A DNA stretch of 64,000 nucleotides from Paraburkholderia sp. IMGN_8 (GTDB lineage Bacteria; Pseudomonadota; Gammaproteobacteria; Burkholderiales; Burkholderiaceae): positions 806,001 to 870,000 of the forward strand of contig NZ_CP150901.1 of the NCBI RefSeq assembly GCF_038050405.1, read 5' to 3'. Positions 21,614 to 30,199 of the stretch are shown here, piece by piece. The position numbers and the translations under genes are program-made. Each line of letters opens with the position of its first letter. Within the stretch, counting starts at the first letter, position 1. The notes beneath the pieces are model-generated. The model saw only the letters and a program-made list of their open reading frames with translations. It was not told where the DNA came from and did not search any database.

Positions 21614-23263
21614 CTAGCGGTCCCCGAACGTCGAAAACGCCTTGTACACGATCCGCGGATCATGCTGGCCTTTGTAGACCTCCGGTGCTGCGAGATCGAG
21701 TCCGAGCAGCGCGTACACCGCATTCTGCGCCGAACGCACCGAGTATTCGACGGTGAAGACAACGTCGTTGGGCAACTCGCAGAACTGTCCCGTGAACGCC
21801 AGATTTTGCCAGCCTTCAGGCACCACGTGCGGCCGGTCGCCTTTGCTGCGCGGCAGGAACTGGCTCGTGATGAACGGCATCATGCACGGAATGCAGTTAG
21901 CGTGTTCGAGAATGCGGGATGCCTCTGTTTCGATCCGCAGATGGCCAAGGATTTCGGTCAGAATTTCGCGGCCTGTGCATGCCGACATCGGCTTCCTGAC
22001 AAAATCGCCGGGCTGGTCGACCCGCAAGCCGTAGCCCCACAGCACCTGCACGTCCGCGGGTTGGTCGACGAAATGCGGCTGATGCGGCAGCACGATGGAG
22101 GCAAGCCAGCTCGACTCCGGAAAGGTGATCAGCCCGCCTTCACCCGGCGTATTTCCCGTCATGTCGCGGATCAGGCGGAACAGCGTCGGGTCGCGCAATG
22201 TCACCGTGAACGACAGCCACTTCGACTCGTCGATATGATCCGCGAAAACGGCAGGGTGGCCGAACTCGGGTCGGCCAGCGGCGATCGTCTTCCAAAGGGT
22301 CCAGGCGCCCGTGCCGTCGACAGTACTCAGAGGGGCGGGACGATCCATGTCGCCCAGGCTGGAACCGGCTGTCATCGATCCGAGCGTGACAATGACCTTG
22401 TCTGCCGCTCCGACCGGTATTTCGAGGCGCCGATGCGTGGTTTCGCAAACGATGCCGCGGACCCGGTTTTCCACGCCGGTTTCGTCGAACAACAGATCGG
22501 TGACCCGGGTGTTCGGCTGAAACGCAACGCCGTGGTCGTCCAGCCAGCGGCGCAGCGGCCTGACCATCGAGTCGTACTGGTTATAGACGGTGCGCATGAT
22601 GCCGTGCAGCTGGTTGAATCCGGAAGACATATGCGCGAAGCGCAGCAGATAGCGCCGGAATTCGACCGCGCTATGCCACGGCTGGAAGGCGAACGTCGTA
22701 CACCACATCAACCAGAAATTGGTCTCGAAGAAAGACGAATCGAAGTGATCGGAAATCCGGCTGTTACCGAGCATGACTTCGGGTTCGATCGACAGACGGC
22801 CCAGCGTCAGCAGGTGGTGCTCATCCAGTCCGTAAGCGGGAGAATCCTCGCGTTTGCCGTTCCTGACGAGCCGCGACCTCGACGAGGTCCTGATGTTTTC
22901 GTTCCAGTCGAAGATCTCCTGTGTCACGCTTTTGCTGCCGTCCAGCGCCGGTATCGACGAGAACAGGTCATAGGTGCACAGATACTTGCTTTCGAGCATA
23001 CGGCCGCCGCGCACGACGTAGCCGCTTTCCGCCGAACCCGAGCCGTCGAGGCTGCCGCCCGGCTTGTCGAGCGCTTCCAGAATGGTGATGTCACAGCCGC
23101 GCACATGCCCATCGCGGATCAGGAAGGCCGCCGCCGCCAACGAAGCAATGCCGCCGCCGACGAGGTAGAACCTGGCGTCCTCTGTGTGGTAGCTGTCAAC
23201 TTCAGCGGTAAGGGCTCGTTCGGGAATCTGATCAGAGTTTTGCACGTCGATATTCCTTTTCAT
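21614..23263 (-). CDS. ohyA: Oleate hydratase (MCRA family, FAD-dependent)
   Basis: About 549 residues. The dinucleotide motif YLVGGGIASLAAA near residue 40 and the characteristic FMPFITSQFLPR-like stretch (here CMMPFITSQFLPRS) identify a myosin-cross-reactive-antigen protein, which adds water to unsaturated fatty acids to make 10-hydroxy fatty acids. The ATG at 23263 (MKRNIDV) is chosen, but an AAAAGGA site inside it is well placed for a GTG six codons later at 23245. The gene has an FNR-type box upstream. Hydration of membrane fatty acids under anoxia is a plausible stress response. Confidence 0.88.
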   Translation of the reverse strand: MKRNIDVQNSDQIPERALTAEVDSYHTEDARFYLVGGGIASLAAAAFLIRDGHVRGCDITILEALDKPGGSLDGSGSAESGYVVRGGRMLESKYLCTYDLFSSIPALDGSKSVTQEIFDWNENIRTSSRSRLVRNGKREDSPAYGLDEHHLLTLGRLSIEPEVMLGNSRISDHFDSSFFETNFWLMWCTTFAFQPWHSAVEFRRYLLRFAHMSSGFNQLHGIMRTVYNQYDSMVRPLRRWLDDHGVAFQPNTRVTDLLFDETGVENRVRGIVCETTHRRLEIPVGAADKVIVTLGSMTAGSSLGDMDRPAPLSTVDGTGAWTLWKTIAAGRPEFGHPAVFADHIDESKWLSFTVTLRDPTLFRLIRDMTGNTPGEGGLITFPESSWLASIVLPHQPHFVDQPADVQVLWGYGLRVDQPGDFVRKPMSACTGREILTEILGHLRIETEASRILEHANCIPCMMPFITSQFLPRSKGDRPHVVPEGWQNLAFTGQFCELPNDVVFTVEYSVRSAQNAVYALLGLDLAAPEVYKGQHDPRIVYKAFSTFGDR

Positions 23264-23348
23264 GTTCGTCACCATCCGGATGCAGCCGGGCCGCCCGGAG
23301 GCGCACGGCAGATGTTGATTCACCATACCCGCGGCGCCGGCGTCCCGA

Positions 23349-23362
23349 TTGAGTTGGATCAA
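23349..23362. promoter_or_regulatory. FNR/ANR box for oleate hydratase
   Basis: TTGAGTTGGATCAA has one mismatch. On the minus strand TATGGT (23322-23327) is centred 31 bp from the box centre, a good class II layout for the oleate hydratase gene. The divergent K+ channel gene has no convincing -10 at the matching distance. Confidence 0.7.
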
Positions 23363-23618
23363 GCACCGATCATGAGCGCGTGAGCTTGATTGCCCCGATA
23401 TGGCGCGATCAGGTTCATGCGCTGCTGCTGCCAATTGCCGGCGCGGATTCGGCATATCTCGCAACTTCATGATCCGTGTCAAAACCGGCCGGGGTCGCGC
23501 TCATACGATGGTTCAGCACGTGGCGTTATCCCGCCTACCGAAGCGGCGGCGTCATGAACGGACGCTGGCCGGGGTCGGTGTCGTAATTCAGCGTCGTAAT
23601 CTCGGATGCGGTGGCGAA

Positions 23619-24452
23619 ATGAGCAATGTTTTTCGCGTAGCCGGATTGGGCGGCGTCGATCCGCATGACGACGCACGGGCAGTGCGCACATGGCGTTGGT
23701 TACAGTGGGTCCTGTTCGGCTTCAGCCTGCTCGCCATTCCCGCCTTCTATTTCGAACTGGCCGTTGACTCACCTGTGCTTCATCAGATGGGTCGGGCGCT
23801 ATACGCATGCATGGTGGCCGGTTTCGCGGCTTCGTTGGCTTGGATGACGCATCTGAGCCGCAAGCCGAGGCGGTTTCTCATGCGAAATCGCTACGACGTT
23901 CTGATCGCGGCGGGAGCCGGCGTCAGCGTCGCATGGGGCGTCTCCCCCTGGTCGTCGCTCGAGTGGGTTCTGCGCATTCTGTTCATGGGACTGGTGGCGG
24001 CGCGAATAACGGTGTCGCTGCGCGGATTCTTCTCGCCCAACCGATTGTTTCTGTTGCTCGCAACGGCAGCGGCTCTGCTTGCGTCGGCGGGAGCCGGGTT
24101 CTACTGGCTCGAACCAGGCGTGCACACCTATGCCGAGGGCGTCTGGCTCGCGTTCGAAAGCAGCGCGACAGTCGGGTACGGCGACATGGCGCCGACGACC
24201 CCGGCATCGCGCGTCTTTGCTGCGTTCGTTGTATTGCTCGGCTACGGTCTGCTATCGCTGGTGTTCGCCAGCATTGCAGCCATCTTTGTCGAACAGGAAG
24301 AACGTCTGCTGCGCCGTGAGATGCATCGCGACATCAAGACTTTGCAAGCGGAAATCGCGTTGCTGCGAAAGGAAGTATGCAGCCTGGGCGTCAAAGTGCA
24401 TGTCGACGAAGATTCCATCGGGCAAGATCGGCCATCCGGTGTGGGCGATTGA
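23619..24452 (+). CDS. Potassium channel with TVGYGD selectivity filter
   Basis: About 277 residues with six hydrophobic segments, a pore loop containing the K+ selectivity filter SATVGYGDMAP (about residue 190), and a C-terminal amphipathic coiled-coil tail (RREMHRDIKTLQAEIALLRKE is of that type). A regular voltage-sensor Arg ladder is not obvious, so gating is uncertain. The ATG at 23619 gives MSNVFRV; the frame is open upstream to 23400 but lacks a sensible start. A K+ channel is also part of the B. cenocepacia low-oxygen locus. It is divergent from oleate hydratase. Confidence 0.85.
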   Translation: MSNVFRVAGLGGVDPHDDARAVRTWRWLQWVLFGFSLLAIPAFYFELAVDSPVLHQMGRALYACMVAGFAASLAWMTHLSRKPRRFLMRNRYDVLIAAGAGVSVAWGVSPWSSLEWVLRILFMGLVAARITVSLRGFFSPNRLFLLLATAAALLASAGAGFYWLEPGVHTYAEGVWLAFESSATVGYGDMAPTTPASRVFAAFVVLLGYGLLSLVFASIAAIFVEQEERLLRREMHRDIKTLQAEIALLRKEVCSLGVKVHVDEDSIGQDRPSGVGD

Positions 24453-24651
24453 TCCATGTGGATTCGCCGATGGTCGGATCGTGTCGACCGGATAAAGCGT
24501 GTGCCTCCGCGATGGCCAACTCGCGCCCCGGCTTGTCTGCAGCCGCGTCTTCACGCGTATAGAAATCAAAAAATGGCAGCCGACGCTTTCATCGGCGGAA
24601 TACCCCTTGACTTTCCGTGTGTGTCAGGCCAACGCGCAGGTAGTCAATGCG

Positions 24652-24665
24652 TTGACACAAGTCAA
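24652..24665. promoter_or_regulatory. Symmetric FNR-like box TTGAC-N4-GTCAA
   Basis: TTGACACAAGTCAA is a perfect palindrome with a matched T-to-C change in both half sites. GATTAT at 24687-24692 is centred 31 bp away. It lies in the 468-bp gap 24453-24920 before the hibernation-factor-like gene; nothing else was recognised in that gap. Confidence 0.6.
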
Positions 24666-24920
24666 TTGCCCCGCGCCGTTCGCGCCGATTATTCAATCAT
24701 GCCGCCAGTTATACGTCGCTACCGCGACGACCTGACTGCGCAGGGAGGCACGCCCGACCGCCCACGCACACCCGAAGAATGAATCTGAGGTCCCGCAAAA
24801 AAGCGGTGGAATCGGCGGCGGCGTCGGACCCTGCCGGCAACGATGTACCGCCGATCTTCCTGCAGTCGCGAAAGAAGCCGGCCTCACCAGAGAAATCGCG
24901 GCATGTCTGGGAGAACAGTG

Positions 24921-25256
24921 ATGGGTGTCGGCATGCAAATCGTCTATCTTGGCTTTGCCGGGACCTCGCAGATCGAAGGCGAGGCGGCTACGCAACTGAT
25001 GCGCCTCGAACGGTTCAGCAGGTCTATCGCGGGCTGTCACCTGGCAATCGAAGCTATTCGCGAACGGCCTGGTGGTGCCGGAACCGACGCGCCTGCCGCC
25101 GATATCCGCTGTCCGGTTTTCGACGCGCGGCTCGACCTGATCATGCGCAACGGGGAGCTCGTGCCGATCGAGCATTGCCTGAACGCCGATCCGAACATAG
25201 CGGTACGGGCTGCATTCGATGTCGCCGAGCGGAAACTCGACCGACGCCCGGGTTGA
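24921..25256 (+). CDS. Ribosome hibernation-promoting factor-like protein (HPF/RaiA family)
   Basis: A 111-residue protein with the HPF/sigma-54-modulation pattern: a MQIVYLGF strand, then ATQLMRLERFSRSIAGCHLAIEA (a helix followed by a Cys-x-Val/Leu strand), then FDARLDLIMRNGELV and AVRAAFDVAERKLDRR. Relatives bind the 30S decoding site and silence ribosomes in resting cells. It is short, like the HPF/YhbH N-terminal domain only. A GGGAGA site precedes the ATG at 24921; ATG 24933 (MQIVY) is an alternative. It is followed by a USP gene 74 bp on, probably in one transcript from the box at 24652. Confidence 0.72.
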   Translation: MGVGMQIVYLGFAGTSQIEGEAATQLMRLERFSRSIAGCHLAIEAIRERPGGAGTDAPAADIRCPVFDARLDLIMRNGELVPIEHCLNADPNIAVRAAFDVAERKLDRRPG

Positions 25257-25330
25257 ACACGGTGCCAGGCGAGCTTGCGTTCGTTGCGGCGCCGTGCCTG
25301 TTTTTTCCAACGCTCCATGAGGAGGGAGCC

Positions 25331-25789
25331 ATGTACGCAAATATTCTGGTGGCAGTGGACGGCAGTGAGGCATCGAAGCGCGCGGTGGACGAGGGCATCC
25401 GGATGGCCAAACTGTCGGGCGGCAAGCTGACGGCGGTCTATGTGCTGGATCAGTCCGCGGCGTTCACGTATGCGGGTGCCTGCGATCCGCATCTGCTGAC
25501 CGACACGGCGCGCCAGGTAGGGCGCAGCTTCCTTGACGAAGCTTGCGCGAAGATGCAGGCGCTCGGCGTGGCGGGTGATTCGGAGATCGTCGAAACGCAA
25601 GGCATCGCCGAGGACATTGCCAGTTGCCTCGCTCGCTGCGCCGAGCGGCTCGGCGCGGAGCTTGTTGTGATGGGCACGCACGGGCGGCGCGGCATGCGGC
25701 GCATGGTGATCGGCAGTGTCGCGGAGCGTTTCGTGCGGCACTCGCCATGTCCCGTGTTGTTGATTCGGGAAACGCCGGCCGAGGTTTGA
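25331..25789 (+). CDS. Universal stress protein, single UspA domain
   Basis: A 152-residue UspA protein opening MYANILVAVDGSEAS with the nucleotide-binding motif GTHGRRGMRRMVIGS near residue 123. The ATG at 25331 has a strong GGAGGGAG site; the frame is open far upstream but out of family alignment. The stretch GDSEIVETQ is closely matched by the decayed USP at 30961, so the two are recent relatives. It lies downstream of the hibernation-factor-like gene. Confidence 0.92.
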   Translation: MYANILVAVDGSEASKRAVDEGIRMAKLSGGKLTAVYVLDQSAAFTYAGACDPHLLTDTARQVGRSFLDEACAKMQALGVAGDSEIVETQGIAEDIASCLARCAERLGAELVVMGTHGRRGMRRMVIGSVAERFVRHSPCPVLLIRETPAEV

Positions 25790-25840
25790 GAGTTCTTCAG
25801 CGGCGCGGCCGATCACATTTTGCCGCGGCGCACCGCACGC

Positions 25841-25854
25841 TTGATACACATCAA
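25841..25854. promoter_or_regulatory. Perfect FNR/ANR box for phasin-phaB
   Basis: TTGATACACATCAA matches the consensus exactly, and TACATT (25876-25881) is centred 31 bp away, predicting transcription from about 25889 into the phasin gene at 25963. This is the cleanest promoter of the set. Confidence 0.85.
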
Positions 25855-25962
25855 TCGGCCTCTGAAGGCGTCGCCTACATTAAGCGGACTGCTGCCGCGA
25901 ACTCGACCGCGCGACAGGCGCGGTGCATAGGCAAATCATCTGGCCACGACTGGAGGAGCACC

Positions 25963-26472
25963 ATGGCATCTGAATTCATCACGCCGCTTGATGCGTATCG
26001 AGCGAACCTGACGCTCGCACTCCGGATGATGAACTTCGGGCACGAAGTCCGGCAATTGGCATGCGCGTTCGAGATGCTTCGCATCAAACGCGACCTCGCC
26101 GTAATGAACGCCACTCGCGAAGCAGCGCTTGGCGCGCGCGACTGGAACGATTTCGGCGTGAGTTGCCAGACGATGCTACGCGATTACCTCGAGGCCACGA
26201 CGAATCTCTGGCAACAGGGTTGGGTCTCATCGATGCGGCAACAGAGCGCATACAGCGACGGAATGCGCGAAGCGCTCGCAAAGTGGCAGTCGACGTGGAC
26301 CGATCATTGGCAGAAAGGCCCCGGCATGAATCCCACAGCGATACCTGTGCAGGAATGGATGCAACACTTCGAGCGGGCGCTCAAGGGAGTGCTGGAAGGG
26401 CGTGCGCCGTTCGCGGTGCCACCGTTTGCGACACTCAACGGTTCAGCGCAAGGAGAACACCATGTCGGCTAA
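25963..26472 (+). CDS. Phasin-like PHA granule-associated protein
   Basis: A 169-residue, mostly helical protein with no signal or membrane segment, rich in Met, Gln and Trp (for example FGVSCQTMLRDYLEATTNLW). Size, helix content and its overlap with phaB suggest a phasin that coats PHA granules, though it is not of the commonest PhaP sequence type. The ATG at 25963 follows GGAGGAG. Its last 11 bases overlap the phaB start. Other helical proteins are possible; context is the main support. Confidence 0.7.
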   Translation: MASEFITPLDAYRANLTLALRMMNFGHEVRQLACAFEMLRIKRDLAVMNATREAALGARDWNDFGVSCQTMLRDYLEATTNLWQQGWVSSMRQQSAYSDGMREALAKWQSTWTDHWQKGPGMNPTAIPVQEWMQHFERALKGVLEGRAPFAVPPFATLNGSAQGEHHVG

Positions 26473-27208
26473 ACGAGTTGCTTTCATCACCGGCGGCATG
26501 GGCGGACTCGGCGCCGCCATCAGTCGGCGTCTGCACGATGCCGGCATGGTCGTCGCCATGTCGCATTCCGAGCGGAACGACCATGTCGCCACATGGCTCA
26601 TGCACGAACGCGATGCCGGCCGCCGTTTTCATGCGTACGAGGCGGACGTGACCAGCTTCGAATCGTGCGCGCATTGCGCTGACCGCGTGCTCAAAGAGTT
26701 TGGCTCTGTCGACGTGCTCGTCAACAATGCGGGCATCACGCGCGATTCGACCTTCGCCAGGATGAACAAAGACGATTGGGATGCGGTGCTGCGCACCGAT
26801 CTCGATTCACTGTTCAATATGACCAAGCCGTTACTAAACGGGATGGTCGAGCAAAAGTTCGGACGTATCGTCAACATTGGCTCGGTGAACGGCGCTCGTG
26901 GCGCGTTCGGTCAGACCAACTATGCGGCGGCGAAGGCCGGCATTCACGGCTTCACGATGTCGCTGGCGCTGGAGGTCGCGAAACATGGCGTGACAGTCAA
27001 CACGGTGTCGCCCGGTTATCTCGCGACTGCAATGACCGCCGCGATTCCGAAGGACGTGATGGACGCGAGAATCCTGCCGCAAATACCGGTCGGCCGGCTA
27101 GGTCAACCTGACGAGATCGCGGCGCTCGTTGCGTTTCTCTGTTCGGACGACGCGGGTTTCGTCACAGGCGCGGACTTCGCGATCAACGGCGGCATGCATA
27201 TGCGGTGA
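26462..27208 (+). CDS. phaB: Acetoacetyl-CoA reductase (NADPH)
   Basis: A 248-residue short-chain dehydrogenase with the Gly motif TGGMGGLG, the NNAG motif (VLVNNAGITRDSTF), catalytic Ser in NIGSVNG and Tyr-x3-Lys in QTNYAAAKAG. The NAGITRDSTF and QTNYAAAKAGIHGFT stretches are typical of PhaB, which makes (R)-3-hydroxybutyryl-CoA for PhaC. The start at 26462 has an AAGGAG site inside the phasin gene. This supplies monomer to the synthase at 7525-9318 and consumes reductant under low oxygen. Confidence 0.92.
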   Translation: MSAKRVAFITGGMGGLGAAISRRLHDAGMVVAMSHSERNDHVATWLMHERDAGRRFHAYEADVTSFESCAHCADRVLKEFGSVDVLVNNAGITRDSTFARMNKDDWDAVLRTDLDSLFNMTKPLLNGMVEQKFGRIVNIGSVNGARGAFGQTNYAAAKAGIHGFTMSLALEVAKHGVTVNTVSPGYLATAMTAAIPKDVMDARILPQIPVGRLGQPDEIAALVAFLCSDDAGFVTGADFAINGGMHMR

Positions 27209-27264
27209 CGGCAGCAACAGGCTGAGGTCACGGTTTTCGCCGCGCTCCGGACAACGCGTATCGC

Positions 27265-27278
27265 TTGATACATGTCAA
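27265..27278. promoter_or_regulatory. FNR/ANR box for the Zn alcohol dehydrogenase
   Basis: TTGATACATGTCAA has one mismatch; TGAAAT at 27300-27305 is centred 31 bp away. It precedes the dehydrogenase gene at 27347. Confidence 0.7.
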
Positions 27279-27346
27279 TCGTCGCGGCGTCCGCGATCCT
27301 GAAATCAGTCATACAGCAGGTTCGTTTCGATCAACGGAGGCAGTAG

Positions 27347-28387
27347 ATGAAAGCACTGGTGTATCACGGTCCCGGCAAGAAATCGCTCGACGAAAGGCCC
27401 GTTCCGCAGCTTGCCGCGCCGACCGATGCGATCGTCAAGATGACGCGCACGACAATTTGCGGCACCGATCTGCACATTCTGAAAGGCGATGTGCCGAGCT
27501 GTGAGCCGGGGCGCATCCTCGGCCATGAGGGGGTTGGCATCGTGCAGCAGGTCGGCTCGGCGGTGTCGTCGTTCAAACCGGGCGACCGGGTATTGATTTC
27601 GTGCATTTCGTCGTGTGGCAAATGCGATTATTGCCGGCGCGGCATGTATTCACACTGCACCACCGGCGGCTGGATTCTCGGCCACAAGATCGACGGCACC
27701 CAGGCCGAATATGTGCGCATTCCACACGCCGACACGAGCCTGTACCCGATTCCCGCCGGCGCCGACGAAGAAGCGCTGGTGATGCTGTCGGACATCCTGC
27801 CGACCGGCTTCGAATGTGGTGTTCTGAACGGCAAGGTGCAGCCCGGCAGCACGGTGGCGATCGTCGGGGCCGGACCGATCGGGCTCGCTGCGCTCCTGAC
27901 CGCGCAGTTTTATTCACCTGCACAGATCCTGATGATCGATCGCGATCCGAACCGCCTTGAAGTTGCGCGCCGATTCGGTGCGACCGGGTGTATCGACATC
28001 GGCCGGGCGGATCCGGTCGCCGAAGTGATGAAGTTAACCGAACAAACGGGCGTCGATTGTGCGATCGAGGCGGTCGGCATACCCGCGACGTTCGAGTTGT
28101 GCGAAGGGATAGTCGCGCCCGGCGGCGTGATCGCGAATGTCGGCGTGCACGGGGTAAAGGCCGATCTGCACCTCGAAAAGCTTTGGGATCGCAACATAGC
28201 GATTACGACGCGCCTTGTCGATACCGTCAGCACGCCGATGCTGCTCAAGACCGTTCGCGCCGGCCGCATAGATCCCACAAAACTTATTACACACCGCTTC
28301 CAGCTCGAGAATGTTGCCGGCGCTTACGACACGTTCGGACGCGCGGCCGAGACGCATGCGCTGAAGGTCATCATCGAGGTCGCCTAG
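27347..28387 (+). CDS. Zinc-dependent alcohol dehydrogenase
   Basis: A 346-residue medium-chain dehydrogenase. Catalytic zinc ligands are in TTICGTDLH and GHEGVG; the structural zinc cysteines form C-x2-C-x2-C-x7-C (CGKCDYCRRGMYSHC). The nucleotide fold motif is VGAGPIGLAA. The sequence type resembles secondary-alcohol or threonine-type dehydrogenases; substrate is unknown. With its own FNR-type box it probably reoxidises NAD(P)H under low oxygen. A second, different alcohol dehydrogenase is at 33398. Confidence 0.88.
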   Translation: MKALVYHGPGKKSLDERPVPQLAAPTDAIVKMTRTTICGTDLHILKGDVPSCEPGRILGHEGVGIVQQVGSAVSSFKPGDRVLISCISSCGKCDYCRRGMYSHCTTGGWILGHKIDGTQAEYVRIPHADTSLYPIPAGADEEALVMLSDILPTGFECGVLNGKVQPGSTVAIVGAGPIGLAALLTAQFYSPAQILMIDRDPNRLEVARRFGATGCIDIGRADPVAEVMKLTEQTGVDCAIEAVGIPATFELCEGIVAPGGVIANVGVHGVKADLHLEKLWDRNIAITTRLVDTVSTPMLLKTVRAGRIDPTKLITHRFQLENVAGAYDTFGRAAETHALKVIIEVA

Positions 28388-28518
28388 ACGGCGCCGCTTG
28401 CGCGAGCAAATCCGGCGACCTGTTCAGGAGAGTAGCGAGGCCAGGCGAGCAATGCGGCCGAACGACTCAACGTAGCCCGATGTCCATGACATTCATGGAT
28501 GAATCAAGGAGATAGACG

Positions 28519-28947
28519 ATGAGCAACTTGACCCGTTTTGATCCGTTTCCGCTTGAACCCATGTCGGAACTCTTTCAAGGCCTGTTCCGTCCGCTGCGCG
28601 GCGCGGGCGGCGATGCGCCATTGGCCGACATCAAGGTCGACGTAACGGAAAGCGACACCGCATACGCAGTGAAGGCCGAACTGCCGGGTGTCGACAAGAA
28701 CGATATCGACGTGAAAATCGACGGCAACCTCGTATCGATCAGCGCCAAGGTCGAACGCAATCAGGAACTGAAGGAGGGCGAGCGCGTGATACGGCGCGAG
28801 CGGTATTCGGGCGCGGTCAGCCGGTCGTTTTCGCTCGCGAGCGAGATCGACGAAGCCACGGCCGCAGCGGAGTACAAGGACGGCGTCCTCTCATTGACGC
28901 TGCCCAAGAAGGCGGCTTCCGAGCGCAAGCGTCTGCCGATCGCGTGA
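28519..28947 (+). CDS. Small heat shock protein, Hsp20/alpha-crystallin
   Basis: A 142-residue Hsp20 with the alpha-crystallin domain from about residue 37: VKAELPGVDKNDIDVKIDGN, the RRERYSGAVSRSF motif, and GVLSLTLPK. It holds unfolding proteins in a refoldable state. AAGGAG precedes the start. It lies 131 bp after the dehydrogenase with no clear FNR box of its own, so read-through from 27265 or an unseen stress promoter are both possible. The C-terminal I-x-I anchor is weak (RLPIA). Confidence 0.93.
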   Translation: MSNLTRFDPFPLEPMSELFQGLFRPLRGAGGDAPLADIKVDVTESDTAYAVKAELPGVDKNDIDVKIDGNLVSISAKVERNQELKEGERVIRRERYSGAVSRSFSLASEIDEATAAAEYKDGVLSLTLPKKAASERKRLPIA

Positions 28948-28952
28948 TTGAC

Positions 28953-28989
28953 GCCGCGCCGGACTGGTGGCTGCACGTCCCGGCGCGGC
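28953..28989. other. GC-rich stem-loop between hsp20 and the BON gene
   Basis: Arms GCCGCGCCGG (28953-28962) and CCGGCGCGGC (28980-28989) pair over 10 bp with a 17-nt loop and no T-run. It could be an attenuator, mRNA stabiliser or Rho-dependent end; it is not a standard intrinsic terminator. Confidence 0.5.
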
Positions 28990-29020
28990 TGCATCTTTGC
29001 ATGCCATCAAGGAGCAGGCA

Positions 29021-29671
29021 ATGAAGTCGGACATGGAACTGAATCGGCAGGTCGAGGACGAGCTGGCGTGGGATCCTGCGGTCGACATCACAGACATCGG
29101 CGTTGAAGTGCGCGACCGTGTGGTGACGCTGTCCGGACACCCGACCAGCTACGCCGAGAAACTTGCGGCGGAAAAGGCGGCGCAGCGGGTGGCCGGTGTG
29201 AAGGCGGTCGTCGTGGAAATGGACGTTCGCCTTCTGCATACCGACGTACGAACAGATGAGGACATCGCCAACGCCGTTCGCACGATCCTGCGCTGGACCG
29301 TCGGTCTGTCCGAGGAGTCCGTCAAGGTGCAGGTCGAGAAGGGCTGGGTGACGTTGAGCGGCGAGGTGGATTGGGCTTATCGGAGCCACGTCGCGATGCG
29401 CACCGTCGCGCACATGCGGGGTGTCACGGGTGTGTCGAACCTGATCCGGATAGGCGGCGACGCCGCCGCCCAGGATATCGGCGATCAGATTAGCCAGGCA
29501 TTGCAACGGCACGCCGAGCGTGAAGCGAAACACATCGAGATCAAGGTGCACGAAGGCACCGTTACGTTGACCGGCAAGGTCGACTCCGCCGCCGAGCGAT
29601 CGGCCGTGCGCGGAGCGGCATGGTCGGCGCCGGGCGTGCACGCGGTCGTCGACAATCTGACGATAGGCTAA
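29021..29671 (+). CDS. Triple BON-domain protein
   Basis: A 216-residue protein built of three BON domains (about residues 5-70, 78-145, 148-216), each with the pattern V-x-V-x2-G-x-V-T-L-x-G-x-V (VRDRVVTLSGH, VEKGWVTLSGEV, VHEGTVTLTGKV). No signal peptide is visible, so it appears cytoplasmic, unlike the periplasmic OsmY. BON domains bind phospholipid or small ligands in stress proteins. The ATG at 29021 follows AAGGAGCAGGCA. It is common beside USP and CBS genes in hypoxia islands. Confidence 0.88.
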   Translation: MKSDMELNRQVEDELAWDPAVDITDIGVEVRDRVVTLSGHPTSYAEKLAAEKAAQRVAGVKAVVVEMDVRLLHTDVRTDEDIANAVRTILRWTVGLSEESVKVQVEKGWVTLSGEVDWAYRSHVAMRTVAHMRGVTGVSNLIRIGGDAAAQDIGDQISQALQRHAEREAKHIEIKVHEGTVTLTGKVDSAAERSAVRGAAWSAPGVHAVVDNLTIG

Positions 29672-29746
29672 CTTGCGGCGCGGCGCCGGGTGCGCTTCTT
29701 TGGGGCGGCATCGGCTTTGCGCGGCCGAAAAAATCAGGAGTCACTC

Positions 29747-29983
29747 ATGGCACTTTCGGGTAGCGTCTGCGACAACGATTGGTCGGTGTCGGTCGTGACG
29801 CATCAGACGGCTGACGGCTTCTGTTGCTCGATCCAGCTCAACCACAATGCGCCGGAAGGCGTTTTCAAACACGAATTCACGCACAGCGGCGTTTTTTCGA
29901 CCGAACGCGAAGCGGTGCTCGCCGGTTTGCACGAAGGCATGGTATGGGTCCAGCTCAAGATGGCGAAGACGCTCTCGCTTTAG
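29747..29983 (+). CDS. Small conserved-looking hypothetical protein
   Basis: A 78-residue protein of unknown function. It is acidic to neutral, with VSVVTHQTADGFCCSIQL and HEFTHSGVFSTEREAVLAGL stretches suggesting a small alpha/beta fold with a helix of the type E-x-A-V-L-A-G-L near the end. No signal or membrane segment. The ATG at 29747 follows CAGGAG, which supports translation. It lies between the BON and CBS genes. Confidence 0.65.
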   Translation: MALSGSVCDNDWSVSVVTHQTADGFCCSIQLNHNAPEGVFKHEFTHSGVFSTEREAVLAGLHEGMVWVQLKMAKTLSL

Positions 29984-30118
29984 GCGCGTGAAGGGCGTGC
30001 CAGGCGCGCGGCAACTGCCGCAGCCGGCGAGGGTAGGGGCATCGAGGGTGGAAGCAGCTCGCCCGATGACCTCATCTCACACGGTGTTATACACAACCGG
30101 CCTATATTGGCGTCAGCA

Positions 30119-30132
30119 CTGATCCACATCAA
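30119..30132. promoter_or_regulatory. FNR/ANR box for the CBS-BON gene
   Basis: CTGATCCACATCAA has one mismatch; TAGTGT at 30155-30160 is centred 32 bp away. A perfect palindrome (30139-30155) lies between box and -10. Confidence 0.65.
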
Positions 30133-30138
30133 AAAATG

Positions 30139-30155
30139 ACGTCCGTTACGGACGT
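30139..30155. promoter_or_regulatory. Perfect 17-bp palindrome over the CBS gene promoter
   Basis: ACGTCCGT-T-ACGGACGT is an exact palindrome with a one-base centre. It covers the spacer and touches the -10-like TAGTGT, the classic place for a repressor operator that would override FNR-type activation. Confidence 0.6.
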
Positions 30156-30199
30156 AGTGTAAATAAAGGCACAAGCCAAAACAGCGAAGGAGTCTCACC

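Noticed and set aside
22678..23116. Reverse-strand open frames across the oleate hydratase, N-ATPase and arc genes
   Set aside because: They are long only because of high GC content; they lack start sites and family motifs, and the other strand carries clear genes.
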